From Mesorhizobium sp. Root102 (GTDB lineage Bacteria; Pseudomonadota; Alphaproteobacteria; Rhizobiales; Rhizobiaceae): 64,000 bases of DNA. A program made the position numbers and the translations under genes. The stretch lies in contig NZ_LMCP01000014.1 in NCBI RefSeq assembly GCF_001425625.1, forward strand, positions 30,528 through 94,527. Reading direction: 5' to 3'. A model generated the notes under the pieces. It saw only the letters and a list, made by a program, of their open reading frames with translations. It was not told the DNA's origin and made no database searches. Shown piece after piece: positions 1 through 9,685 of this stretch (its first letter is position 1; each line of letters starts with the position of its first letter).

Positions 1-878
1 GCGTCGCCCTTATCGGTCTTCTTCACTGGGGCTGCCGCATTGATCTGCGTACGCAACGCCAGCAGCGCATCGAGTTCGCAGTCGAGCGTCAGGTAGAAAT
101 GCGGGATGGTGGTCTTGGCCTCGACCAGACGGCGCGCGATGGTCTTGCGCATGTTGTCATGCGGGACGAGGTCGTAGGAGCCATCCTCGAACAAGCGCAG
201 GACGTCCCCCTCCCCCTTGAGGGGAGGATGGCCGGCCAAGGGCCGGTCGGCTGGGGTCGTCTCGGCAGTGCTCGACGCTAGGGCGGTGCTGGACTGGGCG
301 GTGCCTTCTGAGGCGACCCCCTCCGTCCGCTTCGCGGACACCTCCCCCTCGAGGGGGGAGGAAAGTGCCGCGTCGATATCGGCTTTTACAACGCGGCCGT
401 ACGGGCCTGTGCCGGATATGCCGGAAAGGTTCAGGCCTGCTTCTCGAGCCAAGCGACGAGCCAAAGGTGTCGCGCGGGTTCTCCCCTCCCCCTCGAGCGG
501 AAGGGGGCGGGCCGCAGGCCGGTCGGGTGGGGTCGGTTCGACCGGATGCGGCTCAAGGGAGGTGCCTCCTGAGGCGACCCCCTCTGTCGACTTCATCGAC
601 ATCTCCCCCTCAAGGGGGGAGATTGGCGCATAGCTTTCATCCTCGGCATAAATCCACGCCACAGCCGCGCCAACGGGGATATCGACCCCCTCCTTGCCGG
701 TGACGTCGCGCAGGACGCCGCTGGCCGGCGCGTCGATCTCCATCGCCGCCTTGTCGGTTTCGATCTCGAACAGCACATCGCCCTTCTTGACCCTGGCACC
801 TTCCTCGGCAAACCAGCGCGAGATCTGTCCGGTCGCCATGTCCATGTCGACCTTGGGAAGAATGACTTCAGTCGGCAT
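1..878 (-). CDS. Dihydrolipoamide acyltransferase (E2) of a 2-oxoacid dehydrogenase complex, 3' part beyond window
   Basis: E2 core enzyme that takes the acyl group from E1 on a lipoyl arm and passes it to CoA. I translated it by hand from the ATG at 878: it is open without a stop to the window edge. The N-terminal lipoyl domain has the ETDKAAMEI motif with lipoyl-lysine K43. After a linker comes the peripheral-subunit-binding domain (ATPLARRLAREAGL, about residues 134-170), then a second linker and the start of the catalytic domain (NMRKTIARRLVEAK). Both linkers (about residues 86-132 and 173-225) are translations of palindromic repeat DNA. It starts 3 bp after the E1beta stop, so it is the last visible gene of the operon. 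The substrate (pyruvate, acetoin, branched-chain or other) cannot be told from the sequence. Confidence 0.92.
   Translation of the reverse strand, partial: MPTEVILPKVDMDMATGQISRWFAEEGARVKKGDVLFEIETDKAAMEIDAPASGVLRDVTGKEGVDIPVGAAVAWIYAEDESYAPISPLEGEMSMKSTEGVASGGTSLEPHPVEPTPPDRPAARPLPLEGEGRTRATPLARRLAREAGLNLSGISGTGPYGRVVKADIDAALSSPLEGEVSAKRTEGVASEGTAQSSTALASSTAETTPADRPLAGHPPLKGEGDVLRLFEDGSYDLVPHDNMRKTIARRLVEAKTTIPHFYLTLDCELDALLALRTQINAAAPVKKTDKGD
205..361. repeat. Palindromic repeat copy A, in frame inside the E2 gene
   Basis: The segment is bounded by CCCCCTTGAGGGG on one side and CCCCCTCGAGGGGGGAGG on the other. Its right half closely matches the copy at 482-623 (both share GAGGCGACCCCCTC followed by CTCCCCCTC). 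It encodes the linker between the subunit-binding and catalytic domains of E2, contributing LEGE, TEGVAS and LKGEG peptide motifs. The outward-facing CCCCTC/GAGGGG ends can pair. Confidence 0.85.
482..623. repeat. Palindromic repeat copy B, in frame inside the E2 gene
   Basis: Second copy of the element, bounded by CCCCTCCCCCTCGAG and CTCCCCCTCAAGGGGGGAG. It encodes the linker between the lipoyl and subunit-binding domains of E2, again giving LEGEM, TEGVAS and LEGEG motifs in the same frame and orientation as copy A. Similar dispersed palindromes are known in rhizobial genomes; a search would be needed to name the family. Confidence 0.85.
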
Positions 879-881
879 GGG

Positions 882-1879
882 TCAGCGAGCCCCTCTCACG
901 AGGTCGCGCGCGGCGGTGATGATGTCGGGAATTTGCGGCACCGTCGCTTTCTCGAGTTCCGGATTGTAGGGGATCGGCGTTTCGGCGCCGCCCAGCCGCA
1001 CAATCGGCGCATCGAGATAGTCGAACGCTTCGCTCTCGGCGATCATGGCGCTGACTTCGGCGCCGATGCCCAGCGTCTTGACCGCTTCGTAGACGCACAT
1101 CAGCCGCGACGTTTTCTTGACGCTGTCGATGACGGTCTGCTTGTCCATCGGCCGGATAGTCCGGAGATCGACGACTTCGACGTCGATGCCTTCGGCCTCG
1201 AGAACGACAGCGGCGTCGAGCGCCTTCTGCACCATGATCGAGGTGGCGACGACGGTGAGATCCCGGCCCTCGCGGCGAATATCTGCCTTGCCGATCGGCA
1301 CGGTGTAATAGCCTTCGGGCACCGGGCCCTTCATCTTGTAGAGCAACTTGTGCTCGAAGATCATCACCGGATCGGGATCGGCGACCGCCGCCAACAGCAT
1401 GCCCTTGGCATCATAGGGCGTCGCCGGCTGGATGACTTTCAGACCCGGCACATGGCCGAGCCAGGCCTCGAGACTCTGGCTGTGCTGGGCCGCCGCACCC
1501 GTGCCGGAACCGGCGGGAAAGCGCATCACCACGGGAACCGAAACCTCGCCGCCCAGCATGAAGCGTATCTTGGCCGCCTGGTTGACGATCTGCTCCATCG
1601 CGAGCGTGGCGAAATCGGAAAACTGGAATTCGAAGATCGGCCGCATGCCGGTGAGCGCGGCGCCGACGGCGACACCGGCCCCGCCCAGTTCGGAAATGGG
1701 CGTGTCGATTACACGCTCGGTGCCGAAGCGCTCGACCAGATCGCCGGTCACCTGGAAAGCGCCGCCATAGACGCCGATATCCTCACCCATCAGAAAGACG
1801 CGCTCGTCCATGTCCATGGCGATCGCCATGGCTTCCTGGATCGCCTGGGCGTAGCTCAGTTCACGCACCATCGCGTCCA

Positions 1880-1880
<1 letters not shown>
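882..1880 (-). CDS. 2-oxoacid dehydrogenase E1 component, beta subunit
   Basis: Beta subunit of the thiamine-diphosphate-dependent E1 decarboxylase; with the alpha subunit it forms an alpha2beta2 enzyme. About 332 residues, normal for the family. The N-terminus ([20 protein letters not shown], then GEDIGVYGG) and the central FEFQFSDFA and [17 protein letters not shown] motifs are typical of PDH/acetoin-type beta subunits, as is the C-terminal transketolase_C part. The ATG at 1880 overlaps the TGA of the alpha gene, suggesting translational coupling; an upstream GTG at 1883 is less likely. The E2 gene follows directly. The substrate is not determined by the sequence. Confidence 0.95.
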
Positions 1881-2908
<1,028 letters not shown>

Positions 2909-2910
2909 GA

Positions 2911-4239
2911 TCACGCTCCCACGGACCCGTAGACGAGCTTGTCCTGGCGCGCGCGCAGTTCGGCGATCTTGGAGCCCGCCGCGGGAGCGGCATTCGCATA
3001 GGTGATGAGCTCGCCCTTCCTGATCGGCGCGGTGACCGAGCCGCCCTGCAGCAGGCCGCAGGGAATGGCCTTGGCGGCGCGCGCCTCCGGCGTCGTCATG
3101 ATCCAGGCGCGGTAGCAATATTCGCCGATCGCATCCAGCTTCTCGCCCGGCTTCATGTCCTTCTTGGCCACCGCGCAGACCTCGGCCACCGGTTTGGCCA
3201 GCGGCACCATGTCGGCCTTGCCGTAGAGCACCACGCGGGCGCAGGTCAGCGGCACTTCGAGCGAGGTCAGGTGATAGGGACGGTGGAAGGTGAAGTACGG
3301 GCCCTTGCCCATCTTGAGATCTTCCATGCGCTCCGAGATACGCGGATGCGACATGTCGGCGACGACGAAGACGCCGGGCGCGACACCCTTGCCGATCGAA
3401 TAGTCGACGACGCCGACCTTCGACAGCACGCCGCCATCCCTCTGCGGTACTAGTACCTTGGACAATTCGCCAAGCGTCGCCGACGGGCCGTGCATGCCGG
3501 CCTTGTCGGGAACCAGCCCGGTGGCATTGGCGATCGCCGCCATCTCGACCATGGTCTTCGAGCCGTCAACGAATTCGACCAGCATGCGCACATTCATGTG
3601 CCGGCGCTTGGCTTCCTCCTCATAGTCGGGGGGAATGGCGTCGATGTTGAGCGGATTGTTCTTTCCCTTGCCAGCTGCAACGATCGGATGACCCATCGCC
3701 GAAACGAACTCGATCAGCTCCATGCAGGAAGATGGCTCATCGCCGGCGCCCAGCGAATAGGTAACGCCGAGGCGGTCTGCCTCGCTTTTCAGATAGGCGC
3801 CGATGGTGACATCGGCCTCGACATTCATCATCACCAGATGCTTGCCATGTTCCATGGCGCGCAGCCCGATCTCGGCGCCGACGGCGGGAACCCCGGTGGC
3901 ATCGATAACGACGTCGATCAGATCATTGTTGATGACAAGGCTGGCATCGTTGGTGACCGCCACCTTGCCGGCCTCCATCGCCGCGGTCATCGCCGAATCG
4001 TTCGAGACTTCGCGCGCATGCCCGGTTTCCTGGAAGGCTATATCCACCGCCTTGCTCGCCGCGGGCAGGTTCAGTTCGGAAATGGCGCCGATCTCGATGC
4101 CCGACATATGGGCGACGCGGGTGACGATGTCGGTTCCCATCTCGCCGGAGCCGATCAGGCCGATGCGGATAGGCTTGCCCGATTTGGCGCGTTCCTGAAG
4201 ATCGCGGGCAAGACCCGTCAACGAAACATTGGAAGCCAT
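2911..4239 (-). CDS. SAF-domain NAD(P)-dependent oxidoreductase (homoserine dehydrogenase-like)
   Basis: Predicted cytoplasmic dehydrogenase of 442 residues. A Rossmann fold opens near the N-terminus (IRIGLIGSGEMGTDIV), followed by a homoserine-dehydrogenase-like catalytic region and a C-terminal SAF domain (AKKDMKPGEKLDAIGEY, later APIRKGELITYANA). Such proteins are often annotated as SAF or FlgA-like oxidoreductases and their substrate is generally unknown. The ATG at 4239 has a strong GGGAGGAAT site upstream; the much longer open frame above it is not conserved-looking. It is the first gene of the operon with E1alpha, E1beta and E2, so its product is probably a 2-oxoacid, or a precursor of one, oxidised by that complex (inference). 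A palindrome at 4268-4295 lies just upstream. Confidence 0.88.
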   Translation of the reverse strand: MASNVSLTGLARDLQERAKSGKPIRIGLIGSGEMGTDIVTRVAHMSGIEIGAISELNLPAASKAVDIAFQETGHAREVSNDSAMTAAMEAGKVAVTNDASLVINNDLIDVVIDATGVPAVGAEIGLRAMEHGKHLVMMNVEADVTIGAYLKSEADRLGVTYSLGAGDEPSSCMELIEFVSAMGHPIVAAGKGKNNPLNIDAIPPDYEEEAKRRHMNVRMLVEFVDGSKTMVEMAAIANATGLVPDKAGMHGPSATLGELSKVLVPQRDGGVLSKVGVVDYSIGKGVAPGVFVVADMSHPRISERMEDLKMGKGPYFTFHRPYHLTSLEVPLTCARVVLYGKADMVPLAKPVAEVCAVAKKDMKPGEKLDAIGEYCYRAWIMTTPEARAAKAIPCGLLQGGSVTAPIRKGELITYANAAPAAGSKIAELRARQDKLVYGSVGA

Positions 4240-4267
4240 ACCGCTTATTCCTCCCACATTGCAGGCT

Positions 4268-4295
4268 TGTTCAATTGCCTGACGGGTATTGAACA
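4268..4295. promoter_or_regulatory. Candidate operator between the SAF-oxidoreductase and NRPS-like operons
   Basis: Perfect inverted repeat TGTTCAAT-N12-ATTGAACA, 29 bp upstream of the oxidoreductase start at 4239 and in the 291-bp divergent region shared with the gene at 4531. No regulator gene for it is visible in the window. Confidence 0.5.
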
Positions 4296-4530
4296 TATGT
4301 ATTTCTGTCAAGACTAATGTCCAAATCGATACTCTTTTAGGGCACTTTCCCGGGAGCGAAAAGGAGAGAGGGAAGGCCTGATATCGCGCAGTCAAACGGT
4401 TCACAGCAGGCCCGGATGACCCCATAAGAATCAGATGTCGCCCCTTCTTCCGGCAAAAGGAAGCCGGGGCTTGTTCGCTGGACTGTGTGTGCGTAAAAGG
4501 CGCATAGAGGCATCGGTTGGGGGCTTTCCG

Positions 4531-5586
4531 ATGAACGTTCAACAATGGGTGCGGCCTGCCGCGCTGCCGGGCGATGGCCCGGCGCATGCGATCGCCGGCA
4601 TTTTCGCCGCGGAACTGCAGATATCGGCGGTTCAGCTCGACGACAACTTCTTCGATCTCGGCGGCGACTCGCTGACGGCCGAGACTTTGGTGCTGGCCGT
4701 GCAGAAGCGGTTCGGCGTCAAGTTGCAGACCTCCGCCCTGCTCGGGGCGCAGACGCCGCGTGAGTTCGGCCGGCTGATTGCATCGCTGGTGCCGGTCCAT
4801 CCTGCCGGTCAGTTGATCGTGCCGGTGGCGGGCAATGTCGGCCATGAGCCGATCGCCATGATCCACGGCATTTCCGGCTCGGCCCTGTTCGCCAATCGCT
4901 TCGGCAAGCGACTGAAGCAGAAATACGCTGTCATGGCCGTGCGCGGCATGGGGCTCGAGCCCGGCGAGACGCCCTATTCCAGCATGGCCGAATTCAGCTC
5001 CAACTATTTTGAAGCGCTCACTTCGGTGACCGGCCAGCATCCCGACATCATCGGCGGCATATGCGCGGGCGGCCTGCTGGCGATCGAGGTCGGCCGGCTG
5101 AGCCATGAAGCGACCGGCAAGCGGCCGGCGCTTGTTCTCATCGATCCGCCCTCGCCCGGCTCCGCCTGGCTGAAACCGATGCCGGACGATCGCATGACCG
5201 AGAGCAGGCGTCGCCAGATCGCCCGCAAGGTGATCTACTGGCGCCTGTTGCGCGATGGGCTCAGCGCGGTCGGCCTAGGACAGTCACGCCTTGGGCGACA
5301 CCTGCGCAAGAAGGCGTTCAAGAGCGCGCTCTTGCAGGCAGCGGCCGGTTTCGTGCCCTCGTCCTATCCCTGCGACATCCTCATTCTCGCCAGTTCCGAA
5401 TGGGGCGCCACGACAGTGGAGCAATACAGGGACTGGGCATCCGACATGGCCACCATGAAAACCGTCGTCATGCCGGGCGCGCATGACAAGTTCCGTGCGG
5501 CCAACATGGATGCGATCGACGCGGAGATCATCGCTTTCCTCGCCGCAAGAGACACGGCAGCGCGCGACGTTCAGCACCGGCAATGA
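4531..5586 (+). CDS. Carrier protein-thioesterase didomain (NRPS-like)
   Basis: 351-residue didomain protein. Residues about 10-85 form an acyl/peptidyl carrier domain with the phosphopantetheine site DNFFDLGGDSL (the Ser is the attachment residue). From about 110 to the end is an alpha/beta-hydrolase thioesterase like those ending NRPS lines. Its nucleophile elbow reads GGICAGG, so the usual Ser of GxSxG is a Cys; a probable catalytic His lies in GAHDKF near the C-terminus. The ATG at 4531 follows a GGGGG stretch and fits the carrier-domain start; the open frame above it is not protein-like. The stop overlaps the start of the adenylation gene (ATGA), so the two are surely co-translated. The product is unknown. 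Confidence 0.88.
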   Translation: MNVQQWVRPAALPGDGPAHAIAGIFAAELQISAVQLDDNFFDLGGDSLTAETLVLAVQKRFGVKLQTSALLGAQTPREFGRLIASLVPVHPAGQLIVPVAGNVGHEPIAMIHGISGSALFANRFGKRLKQKYAVMAVRGMGLEPGETPYSSMAEFSSNYFEALTSVTGQHPDIIGGICAGGLLAIEVGRLSHEATGKRPALVLIDPPSPGSAWLKPMPDDRMTESRRRQIARKVIYWRLLRDGLSAVGLGQSRLGRHLRKKAFKSALLQAAAGFVPSSYPCDILILASSEWGATTVEQYRDWASDMATMKTVVMPGAHDKFRAANMDAIDAEIIAFLAARDTAARDVQHRQ

Positions 5587-7049
5587 GTTTTGGCCGAGAC
5601 ATACTGGAGGCCTTCGCCGCCCATGGCGACCGCGTGGCAATAGTCAGCGGCCGTCAGCAGATAACATACGGCCAATGCCTGGCGCAGATCGGCCATCTCG
5701 CCACCAATTTCAGGACATCGGGGCTGCGGCCTGGCGACCGCGTCGGCCTCTCCATGATCGATAACATCGACGTCGTGCTCTCGATCCTCGCCTGCTGGAA
5801 GATCGGCGCCACGCCGGCCGTGATCGATTTCCGGGCGCCAAGAATTCAGCGTGCGCGCTACGCCCACGACTTCGGACTCGCCCTGATTTTCGAGAGCCGC
5901 AGCCCGCCCGGGGACGACTCCTATCCGAATGCCATTTTCCAGACCGACTGGAAGGCCACCTCGGCGCCCGTCGATCCGATCGATGCCGACGATGGCGAAG
6001 TACATCCGGCCTTCCTGATGTTTTCGTCCGGCACCACCGGCGATCCCAAGGCCTATATCCAGTCTCATGGGGCGCTCGGACGTCGGGTCGCGGCACGCCG
6101 GAGCACGCTCGAAGGAACTGCAAAGCGCCTGCTGACGCCCATGGCACTGTCCTATTCGGCAACACGCCACCAAATGTTGGGATACCTGTTCTATGGCGGC
6201 ACGGTCAGCTTGTTCCCGCCGCTGTTCACGCCATCCGAGCTGATTGAGGCCCTTTTGTCGTTCAAGGCCAGCGCAACCGCCTTGCCGCCGCCTGTGATTT
6301 CACGGCTGGTGCGCGAAGTGGGCGAGCGATCGACCCGCATTTTGCCGGATCTCGACGTGCTTTTCAGCATCGGCGGACCGGCACGGGCGGAAGACAAGAT
6401 TGCCGCTTACCGGAACCTGTCTCCCGGCTATCAGATCGGCTACGCCACGAGCCTTACCGGCAACATCACGACTTTGAAGGGGTCTGACGTTCTGGCCAAG
6501 CCCGAGACCACCGGCAAGCCATTCGCCAGCGTGCGCATCGATGTGCTGGGGCCGAACGGAGAATTGCTCGGCAAGGGCGAGCCCGGACGGATCAAGGCCT
6601 GGACCTCCACCATGGTTTCGGCGGCGCTGCTGCCGGGCAACCGATTGTTCGTCGACCCGGACGTCATGGGCCCGGACTGGGGTATTCCGGGCGACATCGG
6701 CTTTGTCGACGACGATGGTTTCCTGACGATCGTCGACCGCGAGTCCGACATGATCGTGCGTGGCGGCGTCAACGTCGCGCCGCAGGAATTGGAGAAGCTG
6801 TTACGGGGCCATCCCAAGATTCGAGACGTCGCCGTCGCCGGTTTTCCCGACGACACGATGGGACAGGAGATTGCCGCCTTCATCGTAGCCGAGCATGGCA
6901 CTGTCGAGGAATTCCGGGCATTCCTGCGCGCCAACGTCGCGCCGGACCGGCGGCCGCGTGAGATCAGGCTGGTGGCGTCGCTGCCCTACAGCGACAACGG
7001 CAAGCTGTTGCGCCGCCGCCTTGTCGAGACGCTCTCGACCAAGATCTAA
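5583..7049 (+). CDS. Stand-alone adenylation enzyme (AMP-dependent acyl synthetase / A domain)
   Basis: 488-residue member of the ANL superfamily that activates a carboxylate as its adenylate. Visible motifs: A3 loop FSSGTTGDPKAY, A7-like GDIGFVDDDGFLTI, hinge VDRESDMIVRGGVNVAPQE, and the C-terminal catalytic lysine in NGKLLRRR. The A5 region reads GYATSLTGN instead of the common YGxTE. Because it overlaps the carrier-thioesterase gene by 4 bp, the carrier domain is its likely acceptor; CoA ligase activity is the alternative. The stop codon overlaps that of the convergent tctA gene by 3 bp. The substrate cannot be read from the motifs by eye. Confidence 0.88.
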   Translation: MSFGRDILEAFAAHGDRVAIVSGRQQITYGQCLAQIGHLATNFRTSGLRPGDRVGLSMIDNIDVVLSILACWKIGATPAVIDFRAPRIQRARYAHDFGLALIFESRSPPGDDSYPNAIFQTDWKATSAPVDPIDADDGEVHPAFLMFSSGTTGDPKAYIQSHGALGRRVAARRSTLEGTAKRLLTPMALSYSATRHQMLGYLFYGGTVSLFPPLFTPSELIEALLSFKASATALPPPVISRLVREVGERSTRILPDLDVLFSIGGPARAEDKIAAYRNLSPGYQIGYATSLTGNITTLKGSDVLAKPETTGKPFASVRIDVLGPNGELLGKGEPGRIKAWTSTMVSAALLPGNRLFVDPDVMGPDWGIPGDIGFVDDDGFLTIVDRESDMIVRGGVNVAPQELEKLLRGHPKIRDVAVAGFPDDTMGQEIAAFIVAEHGTVEEFRAFLRANVAPDRRPREIRLVASLPYSDNGKLLRRRLVETLSTKI

Positions 7050-9025
7050 AAGAGGTCCGGGATCTTCGCCAGCCATGGTGTCGGCCAGGGCTGCGACACA
7101 AGGATGTCGAACACGGCAAAGACGATGCATGTCGTGCCCGCGGCAACCAGGATGGGCGAGCGCGGCGAGATCGAGCCGAGCCCAAAGATCGCGCCCGCCA
7201 CGAAGATGAATGTGGCTGCCAGATGTCCGATCGAGAGAATGAGCACCGCAAGCGCCAGGCAAAGCCCGATCACGGCAAGATTGCCTTTCATGGCGCCATC
7301 GCCGGAGGGCGCCCATTCACCGCTGGTGGTGGCCGGTGCGAAGGGCGCCTGGCCGTCTCGCGTCTGCCGCAGCAGCCGCAGCGCCGTCTGTACGGATATT
7401 GCCAGCGACAAGAGCGCCAGCAGGCCAGCCGTGATCATCGGGAAGATGCCGGCTTCGAACGGAAACCATGCCGCAGCGCTGACAAAGGCCGCCAGGGCAA
7501 GCAGGGTCATCACGCTGCTGGCGATCAGGTCGGGCAATGGCGGCGGCAGCGCCCCGGTGCTGTTTCGCGTCTTGACCCAGGATACCGATTGCCGGATCAC
7601 GCCGGCGACGGAAAGGCCGAGCAGGACCAGCACCAATGGCTGCTTCAGCCATGACCAGCCCGATATCTGGTAGGCGAGGAAAAAGTAGTTTTCCAGGCTC
7701 GGCCCGAGCACGAAACCCAGCGAGAAGGCAGAGCGCGGCCAGTTGAGCTCCTTCATCGCCATGCCGATGATGCCGATCAGGATAAGCAGCACGAAATCGA
7801 GCGCGCTCATATTGGTCTGGAAGGCACCGACGACGATGAAAGTGACGACCAGGGGCACCAGCACGGCCGCGGAGACGCGTGCGATACGCGCCAGCGGCCT
7901 GGTCAGGAACAGACAGGTGACGGCGCCGATGATGTTGGCGACGGCGATGCTGAACACCATCGACATGGTGACCGCAGCGTTCTTGCCCAGCATGTCGGGC
8001 CCCGGAACCAGGCCGTGCACGACAAAGGCGCCGAGCAGGATGCTCATCGAGGCCGATCCGGGCACGCCGAAGGCGATGGTCGGGATCAGCGAGCCGCCTT
8101 CCTTGGCGTTGTTGGCGGCTTCCGGCGCGATGACGCCGCGCACATTGCCCTCGCCGAATTTCGGTCCAGGTCCCGGCCGCCGCGCGGCATGGCCATAGGC
8201 GATCCAGTCCAGCACGGCGATGCCGACCCCCGGAACCGCGCCCAGCAGGGAACCGATGGCGCTGCAGCGCAAGACCAGCGGCCACTCCCGCAGCGTATCC
8301 ATCATGCCTTGCCGCATGCCGGAATAGGTCGGGATTGCCGAGTCGCCCTGGATTGAGCCTCGCATCAGCAGCGAAGCGAGTTCGGGCAGGCCGAACAGGC
8401 CCAGGAACACCACAACGATGGGCAGGCCGTTCCACAGATAGATCTGGCCAAAGGTCCAGCGGTCGGCGCCGGCAATGTGATCGAGGCCGACGAAGGACGC
8501 CAGCATGCCGAGCATCGCCGCCGCGAGCCCCTTCAGCGGCTGGCTGCCGGCGAGCAGCGCGACGATGGACAGGCCAAAGGCGCAGATGGCGAAGAAATCG
8601 GGCGTCCTCAGGTAGAGAACCACCGGCCGCATGATCGGAATGGCCGCGGCAAGCACCAGCGCGCCAAAGACACCGCCGATCATCGAGGCCGAGTAGGAAG
8701 CGCCGAACGCCCGCGCCGCCTCGCCTTTCTTGGCCATGGCATGGCCGTCGAGCACCGTCGCGGCGGCGCCGACCGAGCCCGGAACACCGAACAGGATCGC
8801 CGGTATCGTGTCCGATGTGGTGTTGACCGAGCCCATGCCGAGCAGCAGCGCGAAAGCCGCGTAGGCATCCATGTTGTAGGTCATCGGGATGAGCAGGGCC
8901 ATGCCGAACAGGCCGCCAATGCCCGGCACCGCGCCGACGATGAGGCCGGCGAAGACGCCGGCCATCAGCATCAGCAAACGAAAGGGCTGCGCCATCTCGA
9001 CGATGGCCGTGAGGATCAGATCCAA
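7046..9025 (-). CDS. tctA: Tripartite tricarboxylate transporter, fused TctA-TctB permease
   Basis: Membrane component of a TTT-family secondary transporter driven by an ion gradient and fed by a periplasmic TctC protein. 659 residues, longer than the roughly 500 of a normal TctA. Residues 1-500 carry the TctA signature repeats (AVPGIGGLFGMALLIPMTY; GVPGSASMSILLGAFVVHG) and about ten hydrophobic segments. The last 150 residues contain four more hydrophobic segments resembling the small TctB subunit, so the two subunits appear fused, and no separate tctB gene is present. It lies 21 bp downstream of the decayed tctC copy, in one minus-strand unit. Substrate unknown; TTT systems take citrate, aromatic and other carboxylates. 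Confidence 0.93.
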   Translation of the reverse strand: MDLILTAIVEMAQPFRLLMLMAGVFAGLIVGAVPGIGGLFGMALLIPMTYNMDAYAAFALLLGMGSVNTTSDTIPAILFGVPGSVGAAATVLDGHAMAKKGEAARAFGASYSASMIGGVFGALVLAAAIPIMRPVVLYLRTPDFFAICAFGLSIVALLAGSQPLKGLAAAMLGMLASFVGLDHIAGADRWTFGQIYLWNGLPIVVVFLGLFGLPELASLLMRGSIQGDSAIPTYSGMRQGMMDTLREWPLVLRCSAIGSLLGAVPGVGIAVLDWIAYGHAARRPGPGPKFGEGNVRGVIAPEAANNAKEGGSLIPTIAFGVPGSASMSILLGAFVVHGLVPGPDMLGKNAAVTMSMVFSIAVANIIGAVTCLFLTRPLARIARVSAAVLVPLVVTFIVVGAFQTNMSALDFVLLILIGIIGMAMKELNWPRSAFSLGFVLGPSLENYFFLAYQISGWSWLKQPLVLVLLGLSVAGVIRQSVSWVKTRNSTGALPPPLPDLIASSVMTLLALAAFVSAAAWFPFEAGIFPMITAGLLALLSLAISVQTALRLLRQTRDGQAPFAPATTSGEWAPSGDGAMKGNLAVIGLCLALAVLILSIGHLAATFIFVAGAIFGLGSISPRSPILVAAGTTCIVFAVFDILVSQPWPTPWLAKIPDLF

Positions 9026-9046
9026 ACCGAAGTTCCTGTCAGACGC

Positions 9047-9529
9047 CTACTTCACGAGATTCCTGGCCGCCTCGAACACTGTCGGATCGGCCTTGAGCTT
9101 GCGGGCGACCAGTGCCGTGATTTCCTCGCCCGTTGTGATCTTGATGGACAGGTCGCCGAGCTTGGCGGCATCGGCGAGAAAATCCGGATCCCTGCTCATG
9201 TCGACATAGGCCTTGCGCAAGGCATCGAGCGTCTCCTTCGGCGTTCCGGGCGGCGCGATCAGCGGCAGGTGAAACTCTCGCGAAGATTCGATCAACTGCG
9301 CCGCCTGGCGGATCACCGGATCCTTGATCTGGTCGGAAAAGCGCGGCAGCGTCGGCGCCTGCGGGATGGTGCCGGGCCCGAACGTCCCGATGACATTGAA
9401 CTCGTCGAGCTTGTCGGCAACATTGTGGTAGGCAAGCGCGCACAGGCCCGCGAGCTCGCCACGCTGGCTTGCGACGATGATGTCGGCGGCCCCTTCAAGG
9501 ACGCGCAATGCGCGAAAGATCGTAGCCAC
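9047..9529 (-). pseudogene. Decayed TctC-family binding protein with a large internal deletion
   Basis: The 160-codon frame matches the intact TctC at 9686-10690 from its EGTADI segment to the end (for example LIESS, PPGTP, LRKAY, DP-FLADA, GEEI, VFEAAR). Its first 11 residues match the very N-terminus of the same protein (ATVFGAFRVL versus ATIFRALRVL). The part between, about 173 residues of the mature domain, is missing, and the codon aligned with the start ATG reads ACG; only a GTG is available. It lacks a signal peptide and most of the ligand-binding lobe, so a working product is very unlikely. The preceding non-coding 75 bp also resembles the region upstream of the intact copy. Confidence 0.85.
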
Positions 9530-9685
9530 CGTATAAACCCCGCATAAAACCCGCAGCCGTTCTAACCCATGACCTCGGAAATCGGAATCGGTTTTCAGCA
9601 GGGGTGATGGTGTATCCGAATGCCGTCGCAGGAAGACTGGACAGCACCATGGAATGAGCGAGCGACGAAAACGCCGGGCAAAGCC

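Noticed and set aside
2909..3118. Longer N-terminus for the E1alpha gene
   Set aside because: The added 70 residues are an out-of-frame reading of the upstream oxidoreductase gene's 3' end.
4268..4295. Membership of the 4268 palindrome in the TTGAA-N6-TTCAA regulon
   Set aside because: The arms are in the opposite order (TTCAAT first) with a 12-bp spacer, so it is a different site.
9573..9602. Separate repeat element shared by about 9573-9602 and 10733-10760
   Set aside because: The similarity is explained as part of the duplicated upstream region of the two tctC copies.
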